Positions 15,227 to 22,974 of a stretch of 39,520 nucleotides of DNA are shown here, in pieces. Source of the stretch: JANWKQ01 sp964624635 (GTDB lineage Bacteria; Bacteroidota; Bacteroidia; CAIKAF01). The notes beneath the pieces were generated by a model that had not been told where the DNA came from, searched no databases, and saw only the letters and a list, made by a program, of their open reading frames with translations. The translations under genes were made by a program, and so were the position numbers. The first letter of the stretch is position 1. Every line of letters begins with the position of its first letter. The stretch spans positions 1-39,520 of the forward strand of contig CAZUXM010000021.1 of assembly GCA_964624635.1 (NCBI GenBank), written 5' to 3'.

Positions 15227-16916
15227 TAAATACTGCAGTTTTAACTTTTAATTCTCCCTTGGCAAGCTCTTCAAACAACGATTTGTTGTTGTTGTAATAA
15301 TGAACATCTATCGGGTACTCTCCATACCAAACATTATCAAATATATTTACACATTTTACAAAACGGGTATGAATATCTGTCCCTTTTACTTCATAAATAT
15401 ATTGGTGATTGGTTTTATTAGGGTCCCAATAAATCAAGCCATTATCACTTAAATTTTTAAGTACTTTCAAAAATCTAAGTCTTACTGCTCTTCTATAATC
15501 GGCAGCAGCCTCAGCATCTTTAATGTCTTTATCAAACTCAATTTCATGAATATTTTCTTCTTCTACTTCGTACTCCTGAACAATGGTGGCTCCTTTTCCC
15601 GTAATCCATGATCTAAACTTGGTTTTACTGAGTGCAAATATAATGAGTACCAATGCAGCAATGCCAATAATGGCATACAACACATCTCCTCCCCTGCTAT
15701 ATTTAGCAGCATCCTGATATCTTTTTCCGGTTAAACGCCCAATCCACTCAATAAGCTTTCTCCACATTTTTTTGAGCCAGCTTTCTCGGGTATGGTAATC
15801 ATATCTGGGGTTTTTTTGGTATTCATTTATTTTTTCTTCATCAAATTTTCTTACTTCTACCTGAGTAGTATCATCCCGTAATACTCCTGCGCTTGCCATA
15901 TTAAAAGCAAAAACAAACATCAATATGGTAATAACATACTTCATTAAAAATCTGCTTCTAATTCTGATGAGTCGTAATCCTTTAATTCGGTTAATCTTAT
16001 GCATGAGTCCGGTACCCATTGATCTTTCTTTTTGGTTAAAATAATTAGCGCCAAAAATCATCATCATAATAAATGATGAGATAGGCCAGGTAACGGCAAT
16101 GGTTAAATAAATAATTCCGATAATAGTAAGGGCGGCACTGCTACCGTCACCAAACCCGCTTGAATTATATTTAATTACACCATATACAATGGTAATGGGT
16201 TGTGAAATATTAAACGAAATTACATACATCAGTAAAAACCCAAATAAGGAAACTAAAATTCCTGACCAGAAACTTTTTTTACCATGTACATAACTAAAAT
16301 TAATTTCCAAAGCTTTAAAAAATCCTACCTTTTCATATTGTCCAATAAAAATGATAGGTCCCGTACAAATACTTAAGTATGAGAAAGCAATAAAGTACGC
16401 TACCATGTACAAAATATAACCTAATCCAATAATAATTACAGATCCTGTAGCCACTCCAACAAACATAATTAATGAGAATATGTATACTACTCCCATTACC
16501 ACCATACTCATCAACATAAATAAAATGGTAAGCAGAAAAAAGTTGAGAATGTTAGCGGGAACTGCTTTATAAGTAGCTTTAAGTATTCCTTTAAAATGCG
16601 GTTTTTGATTTACCGTATCATTTTTCATAGCAATGATGTACTCATTTACGTAGGTATTTAGTACTAAAAACCCAAACATATATAATGCTATGGCCAGCAA
16701 TAATAAAAACACAAACGAATCCCAATTAAATGCACTCCCCGATCCGTATTGAATAAAAAACGGCGTAAAACAAATACCTGCACCTAGTATCCATGGAAAA
16801 ACCCCAATAAACATTCCTTTCCAAAAATTTTTGGCATTTTTTCTATAAATCACAAAGGCAAAAGTGATGATTTGCCCCATGGTCCTTTCTTTATTAAACT
16901 CTAACAAATCACTCAT
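15219..16916 (-). CDS. Fusion of a polytopic membrane protein and a DUF4129 protein
   Basis: A 565-aa protein that looks like two usual neighbours joined in frame. Residues 1-310 are a polytopic membrane domain with about six segments (for example GMFIGVFPWILGAGICF, FVFLLLLAIALYMFGFLVL), ending in a typical soluble tail NQKERSMGTGLMHKINRI. At about residue 325 a sequence with the look of a fresh signal peptide begins (MKYVITILMFVFAFNMASA), followed by the DUF4129 opening VEVRKFDEEKINEYQKNPRY, one membrane segment (DVLYAIIGIAALVLIIFAL) and a C-terminal DUF4129 domain (ADYRRAVRLRFLKVLKNLSD, TRFVKCVNIFDNVWYG). Normally these are separate genes. No stop lies between them. Overlaps DUF4350 by 8 bp and follows the SpoIIM-like gene by 3 bp. 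Confidence 0.85.
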   Translation of the reverse strand: MSDLLEFNKERTMGQIITFAFVIYRKNAKNFWKGMFIGVFPWILGAGICFTPFFIQYGSGSAFNWDSFVFLLLLAIALYMFGFLVLNTYVNEYIIAMKNDTVNQKPHFKGILKATYKAVPANILNFFLLTILFMLMSMVVMGVVYIFSLIMFVGVATGSVIIIGLGYILYMVAYFIAFSYLSICTGPIIFIGQYEKVGFFKALEINFSYVHGKKSFWSGILVSLFGFLLMYVISFNISQPITIVYGVIKYNSSGFGDGSSAALTIIGIIYLTIAVTWPISSFIMMMIFGANYFNQKERSMGTGLMHKINRIKGLRLIRIRSRFLMKYVITILMFVFAFNMASAGVLRDDTTQVEVRKFDEEKINEYQKNPRYDYHTRESWLKKMWRKLIEWIGRLTGKRYQDAAKYSRGGDVLYAIIGIAALVLIIFALSKTKFRSWITGKGATIVQEYEVEEENIHEIEFDKDIKDAEAAADYRRAVRLRFLKVLKNLSDNGLIYWDPNKTNHQYIYEVKGTDIHTRFVKCVNIFDNVWYGEYPIDVHYYNNNKSLFEELAKGELKVKTAVFNG

Positions 16917-16919
16917 ACC

Positions 16920-18095
16920 TTATACAGTCTTTTGTTTTGTTTTTTGCCACTCCAATACACCTTGAATTATTTTTACAATTCCGGTAACAATAGCCCCATA
17001 AAATAAAATACCTACACCCATCTTAGCACCAAAAGTAGCAATGGTAGCTACTATACCTCCTACCAACCACATACCTCCTACTACTAATTTCACTCTGTAT
17101 TCAGGGAATTGATATCCATATTGAAAACCTTCTACTTTTAATTTTTTCTCTCTGCGGCTAACTATATAAGGTAATATTACCAGGTACGACAGTACAAATC
17201 CTAATGAAATAATAATCACTGTTAAGCTTAACATAGTATTGGTAGAGTGTCGTGTTACAAAACTTTCAATAAACCCGGCAATTAATAAAAACGGGATAAG
17301 TCCGAATAAAATCTTTAATCCGTCTTTAGCACCTTTAATCAATGCAGCACTTCGGGTATAGGTGCCCGGAAAAACCCAACTGGTACCCATCACCATACCT
17401 GCGGCTCCGCTAAATACACAAACGGTAATCTCAATTACCCCATGCATCCAAACGGCCATTAAAGCTTCGGCGGTTAAACCCGCATCATAAAACATATATA
17501 AAAACGCCCCCAGCATAATACCGGTTTGAAAAACTTTGTATAATGCCCCAATACCAAAAAATATTCCCAATAAAAAGAAGATAACACAAACCATCATATT
17601 ATTAAAGGTAATGTATACAAACATGTTCGTTTCATCTGTATCACCATATACCCCCATAGGATTCCCCTCTTCAATGTATTGTTGGGTCATATCAACATAT
17701 TCATCACCCATAATAAGTCTAACATAACCATCATCATTAGCGGCACTTACCCAACCAATTAAAAAAGCCAGTACAATGCCAATTAAGCTCACAAAAACTG
17801 CCCAACGACATTTATAAATAACTAAAGGAACTTCATACGTCCAGAAAGTAATGAACCTGCGTGAATTTTCTTTTTTGTTTTTATAAATCTCTGCATGAAT
17901 TTTTGATGATAGTTGGTTTAAGTAAATAGTTACCTTACTATCAGGATAATGAGTTTTGGCATACGAAAGATCATCCGTAAGTTGTACATATAATGATGAA
18001 AGATAATCAGGATCCGTAGAACCACCTTTACCCAGGTAATTCTCCAAATCTTTCCACTTTTCTTTATATCGGTTAATAAATGTCGACTCTTTCAT
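16920..18095 (-). CDS. Stage II sporulation protein M (SpoIIM)-like membrane protein
   Basis: A 391-aa protein: a soluble helical N-terminus (1-95, ESTFINRYKEKWKDLE...), then about six or seven membrane segments. The SpoIIM-family features are the GIFFGIGALYKVFQTGIMLG block, the WMHGVIEITVCVFSGAAG motif and the Leu/Gly-rich GLKILFGLIPFLLIAGFIES. The name comes from a Bacillus engulfment protein, but this family is widespread in non-sporulating Bacteroidota, where it sits between RDD and DUF4129 genes as here. It is first in the minus-strand MoxR operon, starting 94 bp from the divergent RDD gene. The function outside Bacillus is unknown. Confidence 0.88.
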   Translation of the reverse strand: MKESTFINRYKEKWKDLENYLGKGGSTDPDYLSSLYVQLTDDLSYAKTHYPDSKVTIYLNQLSSKIHAEIYKNKKENSRRFITFWTYEVPLVIYKCRWAVFVSLIGIVLAFLIGWVSAANDDGYVRLIMGDEYVDMTQQYIEEGNPMGVYGDTDETNMFVYITFNNMMVCVIFFLLGIFFGIGALYKVFQTGIMLGAFLYMFYDAGLTAEALMAVWMHGVIEITVCVFSGAAGMVMGTSWVFPGTYTRSAALIKGAKDGLKILFGLIPFLLIAGFIESFVTRHSTNTMLSLTVIIISLGFVLSYLVILPYIVSRREKKLKVEGFQYGYQFPEYRVKLVVGGMWLVGGIVATIATFGAKMGVGILFYGAIVTGIVKIIQGVLEWQKTKQKTV

Positions 18096-18189
18096 ATGGT
18101 ATCAACAAACAAGTTTAGTAAAAAAATTGGTTGATTCATTTCAATTCATAATTTTATCACGTTAAAATATATGATTGTTTTAGCTTATT

Positions 18190-18909
18190 ATGGATCACTC
18201 ACTAAAAATAGATACTACACAAAACGTAGGTATTACCTTCCAATTGGCATCGCCGGGCGAAAGGGCCTTATCGTGGTTCATTGATGCTATGATTAAGTTT
18301 ACATGGATTCTTATTATTGGTGAGGTATTTAAAACCACCCGAATGTTTGCTGATTTGTGGGGTTTAATGTTACTTATTATGCTTTTACCTATCCTTTTTT
18401 ACAATATATTATGTGAGTTGTTTATGAATGGTCAATCGGTAGGTAAAGCCATAGTAAAAACCCGTGTTATGAAAATGGATGGTGGACAGCCTGCCCTTAG
18501 TAATTATTTAATGCGTTGGATATTTGGTTTGCTTGAGTTTAATTTATTTCCCGGATTAGGTCTTATTGTATATTTCTGGAACGGAAAAGGGCAACGTTTG
18601 GGTGATGTATTTGCCGGTACCACTGTAATTAAAGTAAACAAACAAATTACCTTCGAAGAAACGACAGCTCTTGAAATTCCTGCTAATTATCAACCCACTT
18701 TCCCACAGGTAACCAATCTTTCACAAAGGGAAATAGAAGTAATTAAAGAAGGCATTGTTTTTTACCGTAAATATCAAAACTATAAGGTTCTAAATAACCT
18801 GGCACATAAAGTAGCCAATACCCTAGATGTAACTACCAATCTATCACAATTAGATTTTTTACAGGTAGTGGTAGGAGATTATAATTATTATCAGCAAAAA
18901 GAAGTTTAA
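18190..18909 (+). CDS. RDD family membrane protein
   Basis: A 239-aa protein with the RDD signature: Arg/Asp in the first membrane segment (PGERALSWFIDAMIKFTW), then SVGKAIVKTRVMKMDGGQP with a following Arg-rich segment, and GQRLGDVFAGTTVI with the last Asp. Two or three membrane segments lie in the first 150 residues; the last 90 form a soluble helical tail, which is longer than the minimal RDD domain. It is transcribed divergently from the SpoIIM-like gene, the usual arrangement in Bacteroidota. Some RDD proteins are linked to Na+/H+ transport; here a membrane partner of the MoxR set is more likely from context. The start at 18190 follows an AT-rich divergent spacer. Confidence 0.88.
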   Translation: MDHSLKIDTTQNVGITFQLASPGERALSWFIDAMIKFTWILIIGEVFKTTRMFADLWGLMLLIMLLPILFYNILCELFMNGQSVGKAIVKTRVMKMDGGQPALSNYLMRWIFGLLEFNLFPGLGLIVYFWNGKGQRLGDVFAGTTVIKVNKQITFEETTALEIPANYQPTFPQVTNLSQREIEVIKEGIVFYRKYQNYKVLNNLAHKVANTLDVTTNLSQLDFLQVVVGDYNYYQQKEV

Positions 18910-18910
18910 C

Positions 18911-19058
18911 CGGGGGCCTTATGGCGCTATACACTATAGTCCCCCAACGACAAGCTAAGCCTTACGGGGTTCTACACGGTTTTATTTGCATGCAACATGT
19001 ATCACCCGGGTAAGGCTAAGCTTGCCGTTGGGGGCGCTGCCGTTCCTATCGCCGGCCC
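18911..19058. repeat. Long imperfect palindrome (intergenic inverted-repeat element)
   Basis: The arms 18941-18968 and 19005-19034 are reverse complements with a 2-nt bulge and two mismatches. The loop of about 36 nt contains the perfect palindrome TTGCATGCAA (18986-18995). GGGCC near 18915 and GGCCC at 19054-19058 may extend the pairing outward. The element is clearly more GC-rich than its surroundings and starts two bases after the RDD stop. It could act as a terminator for the RDD gene, or it is a REP-like dispersed element. There is no T-run, so a simple rho-independent terminator is less likely. Confidence 0.7.
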
Positions 19059-19163
19059 ATTATTACTCCCTATAAACAGGTAAATAGTTGTAAGGCTGAA
19101 CTATTTATTTACAAAAACGTATTAAATAGTATACTGTAACTATTAATTTACAGTTATAATTGC

Positions 19164-19171
19164 GACTTTTG
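19164..19171 (+). promoter_or_regulatory. Possible Bacteroidota -7 box for the 19178 gene
   Basis: GACTTTTG is one base from the TAnnTTTG consensus and ends six bases before the ATG at 19178, a spacing close to that of the obg box. It supports 19178, rather than a start upstream, as the true start. Confidence 0.35.
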
Positions 19172-19177
19172 TACAAC

Positions 19178-20008
19178 ATGTTCAGAAAACTTTTATTCTT
19201 AACTATTTACCTCCTCGTTGGAATATCAGGATACAGCCAGTTAGTGCAGGTATCAGGTTATATTTATACAAGCGATTCAACGGGAGTGGTTCCATTTGCC
19301 AATATCAACAATAAAAAAACCAAAACAGGAGTACAAGCTACCATTAGTGGATTTTATACCATCTTGGTTGCCCCCGGCGATACGGTTGAAGTTACTGCTG
19401 TAGGGTATAAAAAAGCCACGTTATCCTTACCAAAAGATTTTAGTGGCACCAGTTTACACTATGATGTTCCGTTAAAACACCTCACCTACGATTTACCCAC
19501 GTTTACCAAGTATTATATAGATATGGAAATTTTTACCCGTGAATTTACCGCTATGGAAGTTCCCGAGGAAAAAAGATACATTACCGTTGATCAGGGTCAA
19601 ATTACCAGTAAAGCCCCGGTAAAAACTAATTTTGGAGTAACTCTTAATGGACCTTTCAGCTGGTTGTACAACAAGTTTAGTCGTAAGGCACGTGAAATGG
19701 CGAAGTTGGCTGATTTAAAATCACAACAATTAGATGAGTATAAAGCCATACAAAGGCTTACACCACAATTTATCAATGTAGCAACGGGAGTAAATGAAGA
19801 ACATGCCATGGATTTGGCTGCATACTGTAATATTTCACAGGAAGCATTGGTTAATTATTCAAATTACGATCTTATCATGGCTTTGCAGCGTTGTTTGGTA
19901 GTTTATAAAAAAGATAAAAACTTAACAGATGACGATTTAGGCATACCCATGGATCAACGTATGGATACTTTATCAAACGATACAACTAACACAAATATGC
20001 ATAAGTAA
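19178..20008 (+). CDS. Secreted carboxypeptidase-regulatory-like domain protein, copy 1
   Basis: The start ATG at 19178 (MFRKLLFLTIYLLVGISGYS) gives a clean Sec signal peptide of about 20 residues. The longer frame from 19160 adds only six residues and would include a promoter-like box. Residues about 22-105 match the CarboxypepD_reg-like beta-sandwich (VQVSGYIY, TKTGVQATISGFYTILVAPG, VEVTAVGYKKAT), often found at the N-terminus of TonB-dependent transporters but also alone. The remainder is helical, with a conserved block LNGPFSWLYNKFSRKAREM. The protein is periplasmic or outer-membrane associated. The next gene, 2 bp away, is a paralog. The function is unknown; an envelope role is inferred. 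Confidence 0.8.
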   Translation: MFRKLLFLTIYLLVGISGYSQLVQVSGYIYTSDSTGVVPFANINNKKTKTGVQATISGFYTILVAPGDTVEVTAVGYKKATLSLPKDFSGTSLHYDVPLKHLTYDLPTFTKYYIDMEIFTREFTAMEVPEEKRYITVDQGQITSKAPVKTNFGVTLNGPFSWLYNKFSRKAREMAKLADLKSQQLDEYKAIQRLTPQFINVATGVNEEHAMDLAAYCNISQEALVNYSNYDLIMALQRCLVVYKKDKNLTDDDLGIPMDQRMDTLSNDTTNTNMHK

Positions 20009-20010
20009 AA

Positions 20011-20802
20011 ATGAAAAAAATATTGGTCATATTATTTTTCATTATAGCGGTGCAAGCATCAGCTCAGTTGGTACAGGTATCAGGGTATATTTATGCTCGT
20101 AGCGATTCCGGTGTAGCCTTACCCCACGTAGCTATTATGAACAAACGTACCCGTACAGGTACCCAAAGTTCGGCTGATGGATTTTATACCATTTTATTGG
20201 CTCCGGGTGATTCTGTAGAAGTATCATTACTTGGGTATAAAAGTCAAAAATTTACCATGCCTCCCAATGTAACCGTATCCAATTTTCATAAAAATGTGTA
20301 CTTAAAAGATGATTACATTATTTTAAAAGGGTACGAAACAAAAGATAAACTCACCTGGAAAAAATTTACAGAGGTATTTACTGCCATGAAACCCGAAGAG
20401 GAAAAAAAATATGTAGTAGTAGATAAAAAATCATTAGATAAAACGCCTGTAAATGCCACACCACACTTAACACTTAACGGTCCTATTTCTTGGTTGTATG
20501 GAAAATTGAGTCGCAAAGCTAAAGAGCTGGATAAATTAGACGAACTAAAGGCCGGTGAAAATATAGGAATGGAATATGTTCGCAGAATAAGCGATCAATA
20601 TGTAATGGATGCTACAGGATTAGCAAAAGAACATGTAAATCCGTTTTTGAATTATGTAAACATGAGTGAAGAGTTTTATGCACGTTCATCAGATTACGAT
20701 ATAAAAGCAAAATTTTTAGAAATGCTTCCTGGTTTCAAGGAGCATTACGGATTGGTAGATTCACCAGTTACTAAAGATTCGGTAGATACACAACCGAAGT
20801 AA
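20011..20802 (+). CDS. Secreted carboxypeptidase-regulatory-like domain protein, copy 2
   Basis: A 263-aa paralog of the upstream gene, with signal peptide MKKILVILFFIIAVQASAQ. The beta-sandwich lines match copy 1: LVQVSGYIY, TRTGTQSSADGFYTILLAPG, VEVSLLGYKSQ. The helical part repeats the block LNGPISWLYGKLSRKAKEL, and both end in an Asp-rich hydrophilic tail. The start follows the stop of copy 1 by 2 bp, so the two are surely co-transcribed and arose by tandem duplication. Divergence is substantial (core motifs kept, loops changed), so the duplication is not recent. A 176-bp palindromic element follows 18 bp after the stop. Confidence 0.8.
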   Translation: MKKILVILFFIIAVQASAQLVQVSGYIYARSDSGVALPHVAIMNKRTRTGTQSSADGFYTILLAPGDSVEVSLLGYKSQKFTMPPNVTVSNFHKNVYLKDDYIILKGYETKDKLTWKKFTEVFTAMKPEEEKKYVVVDKKSLDKTPVNATPHLTLNGPISWLYGKLSRKAKELDKLDELKAGENIGMEYVRRISDQYVMDATGLAKEHVNPFLNYVNMSEEFYARSSDYDIKAKFLEMLPGFKEHYGLVDSPVTKDSVDTQPK

Positions 20803-20820
20803 AGACTTCTATTTACTTAT

Positions 20821-20996
20821 TTATTTCCCGCAGATATCGCAGATTTTCTCAGATAGCGACGCCACTACTGATTATTTCTAAATTTTTATTTCGCTGATAG
20901 GGCATCGCTGGCGATGCCATCAGCGAAATAAAAATTCAGAAATAACGAATTAAGAACAAAAAAACAGTGAAAATCTGCGATATCTGCGGGAAATAA
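20821..20996. repeat. Nested double palindrome, 176 bp
   Basis: The outer arms 20821-20848 and 20969-20996 are 28 bp and perfect reverse complements. An inner palindrome has arms 20872-20898 and 20919-20945 (27 bp, one mismatch) and a centre GGCATCGC-TG-GCGATGCC (20901-20918). The outer arms contain CCCGCAGATATCGCAGA, a type of sequence dispersed in Bacteroidota intergenic regions. The element fills the whole gap between the second regulatory-like gene and obg, and ends 19 bp before the obg -7 box. It could be a MITE-like mobile element, a bidirectional terminator or a cruciform insulator. Confidence 0.85.
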
Positions 20997-21014
20997 AAAT
21001 CATTGGGTATTTAT

Positions 21015-21022
21015 TATCTTTG
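21015..21022 (+). promoter_or_regulatory. Bacteroidota -7 promoter box for obg
   Basis: TATCTTTG matches TAnnTTTG exactly and ends seven bases before the obg ATG at 21030, so the mRNA would begin at or next to the start codon. No clear -33 TTG lies at the usual distance, because that region is the end of the palindrome. Confidence 0.55.
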
Positions 21023-21029
21023 TACCGTT

Positions 21030-22034
21030 ATGGCGGATTCTAATTTTGTTGATTACGTAAAAATTTGTTGCCGTTCAGGAGCAGGGGGTGCAGGTTGTAT
21101 GCACTTTCACCGTGATAAACATACCGCTATGGGTGGTCCTGATGGGGGTGATGGAGGACGCGGAGGACATATTATTTTACGTGGTAACAAACAAATGTGG
21201 ACTCTACTTCACTTAAAATATCGTAAACATGTAATTGCTGAAGCAGGTGAAGGGGGAAAAGGCGCATTACAACATGGTCGTAACGGAAAAGATATCATTT
21301 TAGATGTACCATTAGGAACCATTGCTAAAGATGCAGAAACAGGTGAAATCCATTTTGAAATTACTGAAGACGGAGAAGAAAAAATTTTAAGTCCTGGTGG
21401 TAGAGGTGGATTAGGTAACGATCATTTTAAAAGTGCAACCAATCAAACTCCACGTCATGCACAACCGGGTGAACCGGGTAGAGAAGAATGGAAAATTCTT
21501 GAATTAAAAGTATTGGCTGATGTAGGTTTAGTAGGATTTCCTAATGCCGGTAAATCTACTTTGTTATCCGTTATCAGTGCTGCAAAACCCGAAATTGCTG
21601 ATTATCCTTTTACTACCATCGTACCTAATTTAGGAATTGTAAAATATTACGATTATAAATCATTTATCGTGGCTGATATTCCTGGTATTATTGAAGGGGC
21701 ACATTTAGGTAAAGGAATTGGATTACGTTTTTTACGTCATATTGAACGTAATTCCGTTTTGTTATTTATGATTCCATCAGATACGAATGATTATAGAAAA
21801 GAATATCAAATCCTTTGTAATGAGTTGGAACAATATAATCCTGAATTAATTCATAAAGACAGAGTGATTGCTATTACCAAGGCTGATATGCTGGATGATG
21901 AATTAATGAATGCCATTCGCAAAGAATATGCTGATATGAATTTTATTTTCATTTCATCACATACACAATATAATATTCAGCAATTAAAAGACGAGTTGTG
22001 GAAGGCCATCAACCAACACAGTAAAGATTCTTGA
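21030..22034 (+). CDS. obg: GTPase Obg (CgtA)
   Basis: A 334-aa GTPase acting in late 50S ribosome assembly and stress control. The ATG at 21030 (MADSNFVDYVKI) matches the family N-terminus; the upstream TTG at 21003 would run through the promoter box. The Gly-rich Obg fold spans about 1-158 (GGPDGGDGGRGGHIILRG, SPGGRGGLGNDHFKSATNQ). The G domain has G1 GFPNAGKST, the switch-I Thr in YPFTT, G3 DIPGIIEGAHLGKGIG, G4 TKAD (family usually NKxD or TKxD) and G5 SSHT. There is no C-terminal OCT domain, the short form usual in Bacteroidota. The stop overlaps the TTG start of the PAP2 gene. Confidence 0.96.
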   Translation: MADSNFVDYVKICCRSGAGGAGCMHFHRDKHTAMGGPDGGDGGRGGHIILRGNKQMWTLLHLKYRKHVIAEAGEGGKGALQHGRNGKDIILDVPLGTIAKDAETGEIHFEITEDGEEKILSPGGRGGLGNDHFKSATNQTPRHAQPGEPGREEWKILELKVLADVGLVGFPNAGKSTLLSVISAAKPEIADYPFTTIVPNLGIVKYYDYKSFIVADIPGIIEGAHLGKGIGLRFLRHIERNSVLLFMIPSDTNDYRKEYQILCNELEQYNPELIHKDRVIAITKADMLDDELMNAIRKEYADMNFIFISSHTQYNIQQLKDELWKAINQHSKDS

Positions 22035-22612
22035 GTACCATTGAAAATTTAGATTGGTTTTTATTACTTCTCATCAATGGAAGTCATACTCCTTTTTGGG
22101 ATTCATTTAATCTTTTTATAACTGATAAATTACATTGGACCCCATTATACGTTTTACTTGCCATTGTTTTTATAAAAAAGTTAGGTGTAAAAAATGGATT
22201 GATAGTTATTGCCGGCACTGTGTTATGTTTTGCATTCACTGATTTAATTGCAGCAAAGATTATCAAACCTTGGGTGGCTCGTCCACGTCCATGTCATACT
22301 GATTTAGGGATGGAGCTTTGGTCGCCTAGCAATAAATGTGGTGGGGCTTATGGGTTCGTCTCCAATCATGCAGCCAATACCATGGGAATTGCCATTTTTT
22401 GTATACAGGTATTTATAAAAAAAATCAAAGGAAAATTAGCCGGAGCCTTTGTATTTATTTTATTAGCGTATGCTTTTTTAAATTCGTTTTCCAGAGTATA
22501 CTTGGGAGTACATTATCCAACAGATGTTATTGGCGGAATGTTATTGGGAATTATTATTGGTATATTGATATATTGGGTATGTAACCGATACATATTAAAA
22601 CCAAATAATTAA
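22031..22612 (+). CDS. PAP2-family phosphatase (undecaprenyl-diphosphatase-like)
   Basis: A 193-aa membrane phosphatase with five or six membrane segments and the three PAP2 motifs: KIIKPWVARPRP (C1), the SNHAANTM variant of PSGH (C2, catalytic His) and SRVYLGVHYPTDVIGG (C3, nucleophile His and Asp). Family members dephosphorylate undecaprenyl diphosphate or phosphatidylglycerol phosphate at the outer face of the inner membrane. The start is a TTG at 22031-22033 overlapping the obg stop (TTGA), a coupling that also fits the N-terminus STIENLDWFLLLLINGSHTP. No better ATG exists upstream of the first conserved segment. Confidence 0.88.
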   Translation: MSTIENLDWFLLLLINGSHTPFWDSFNLFITDKLHWTPLYVLLAIVFIKKLGVKNGLIVIAGTVLCFAFTDLIAAKIIKPWVARPRPCHTDLGMELWSPSNKCGGAYGFVSNHAANTMGIAIFCIQVFIKKIKGKLAGAFVFILLAYAFLNSFSRVYLGVHYPTDVIGGMLLGIIIGILIYWVCNRYILKPNN

Positions 22613-22613
22613 T

Positions 22614-22970
22614 ATGCCAGCTTCTAAAAAGTGGATTAAAATATTTCTTTATATCATCAATGTACTTATTATTTGTTTCTATCTCTATATATTATTTTTT
22701 ACTATACGAAGAGGGATCAGAATATATACAACAAAACAAAGTGTATTGATTCCACGATTCATTAATATTTCAATCATAATTGAATCTATAGTTTTAGTTA
22801 GTAGTTCGTTGGCTGGAATAACGCTTTCTATAGTATCTATTATTAAACAAAAATGGTATTTAATATTGGTTACAATATTAATAGCAATAGGAATGACAAT
22901 AACTGAAATGATGGTATATGATAATTCTCAATTTATATACTATTGGCTATTAGAGTTTCATATTATTTAA
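22614..22970 (+). CDS. Small membrane protein, 118 aa
   Basis: Starts at an ATG 1 bp after the PAP2 stop (MPASKKWIKIFLYIIN), so it is probably co-transcribed with obg and PAP2. Three predicted membrane segments: about 10-28 (IFLYIINVLIICFYLYIL), 48-74 and 80-97. There is a basic loop between the first two (TIRRGIRIYTTKQ). No known family is recognised and no catalytic motif is seen. It converges tail to tail on the YitT gene, with 4 bp between the stops. Confidence 0.6.
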   Translation: MPASKKWIKIFLYIINVLIICFYLYILFFTIRRGIRIYTTKQSVLIPRFINISIIIESIVLVSSSLAGITLSIVSIIKQKWYLILVTILIAIGMTITEMMVYDNSQFIYYWLLEFHII

Positions 22971-22974
22971 AACA

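Noticed and set aside
16920..18095. SpoIIM name taken as evidence of sporulation
   Set aside because: The family is common in non-sporulating Bacteroidota beside RDD and DUF4129 genes, and no other sporulation gene is present.
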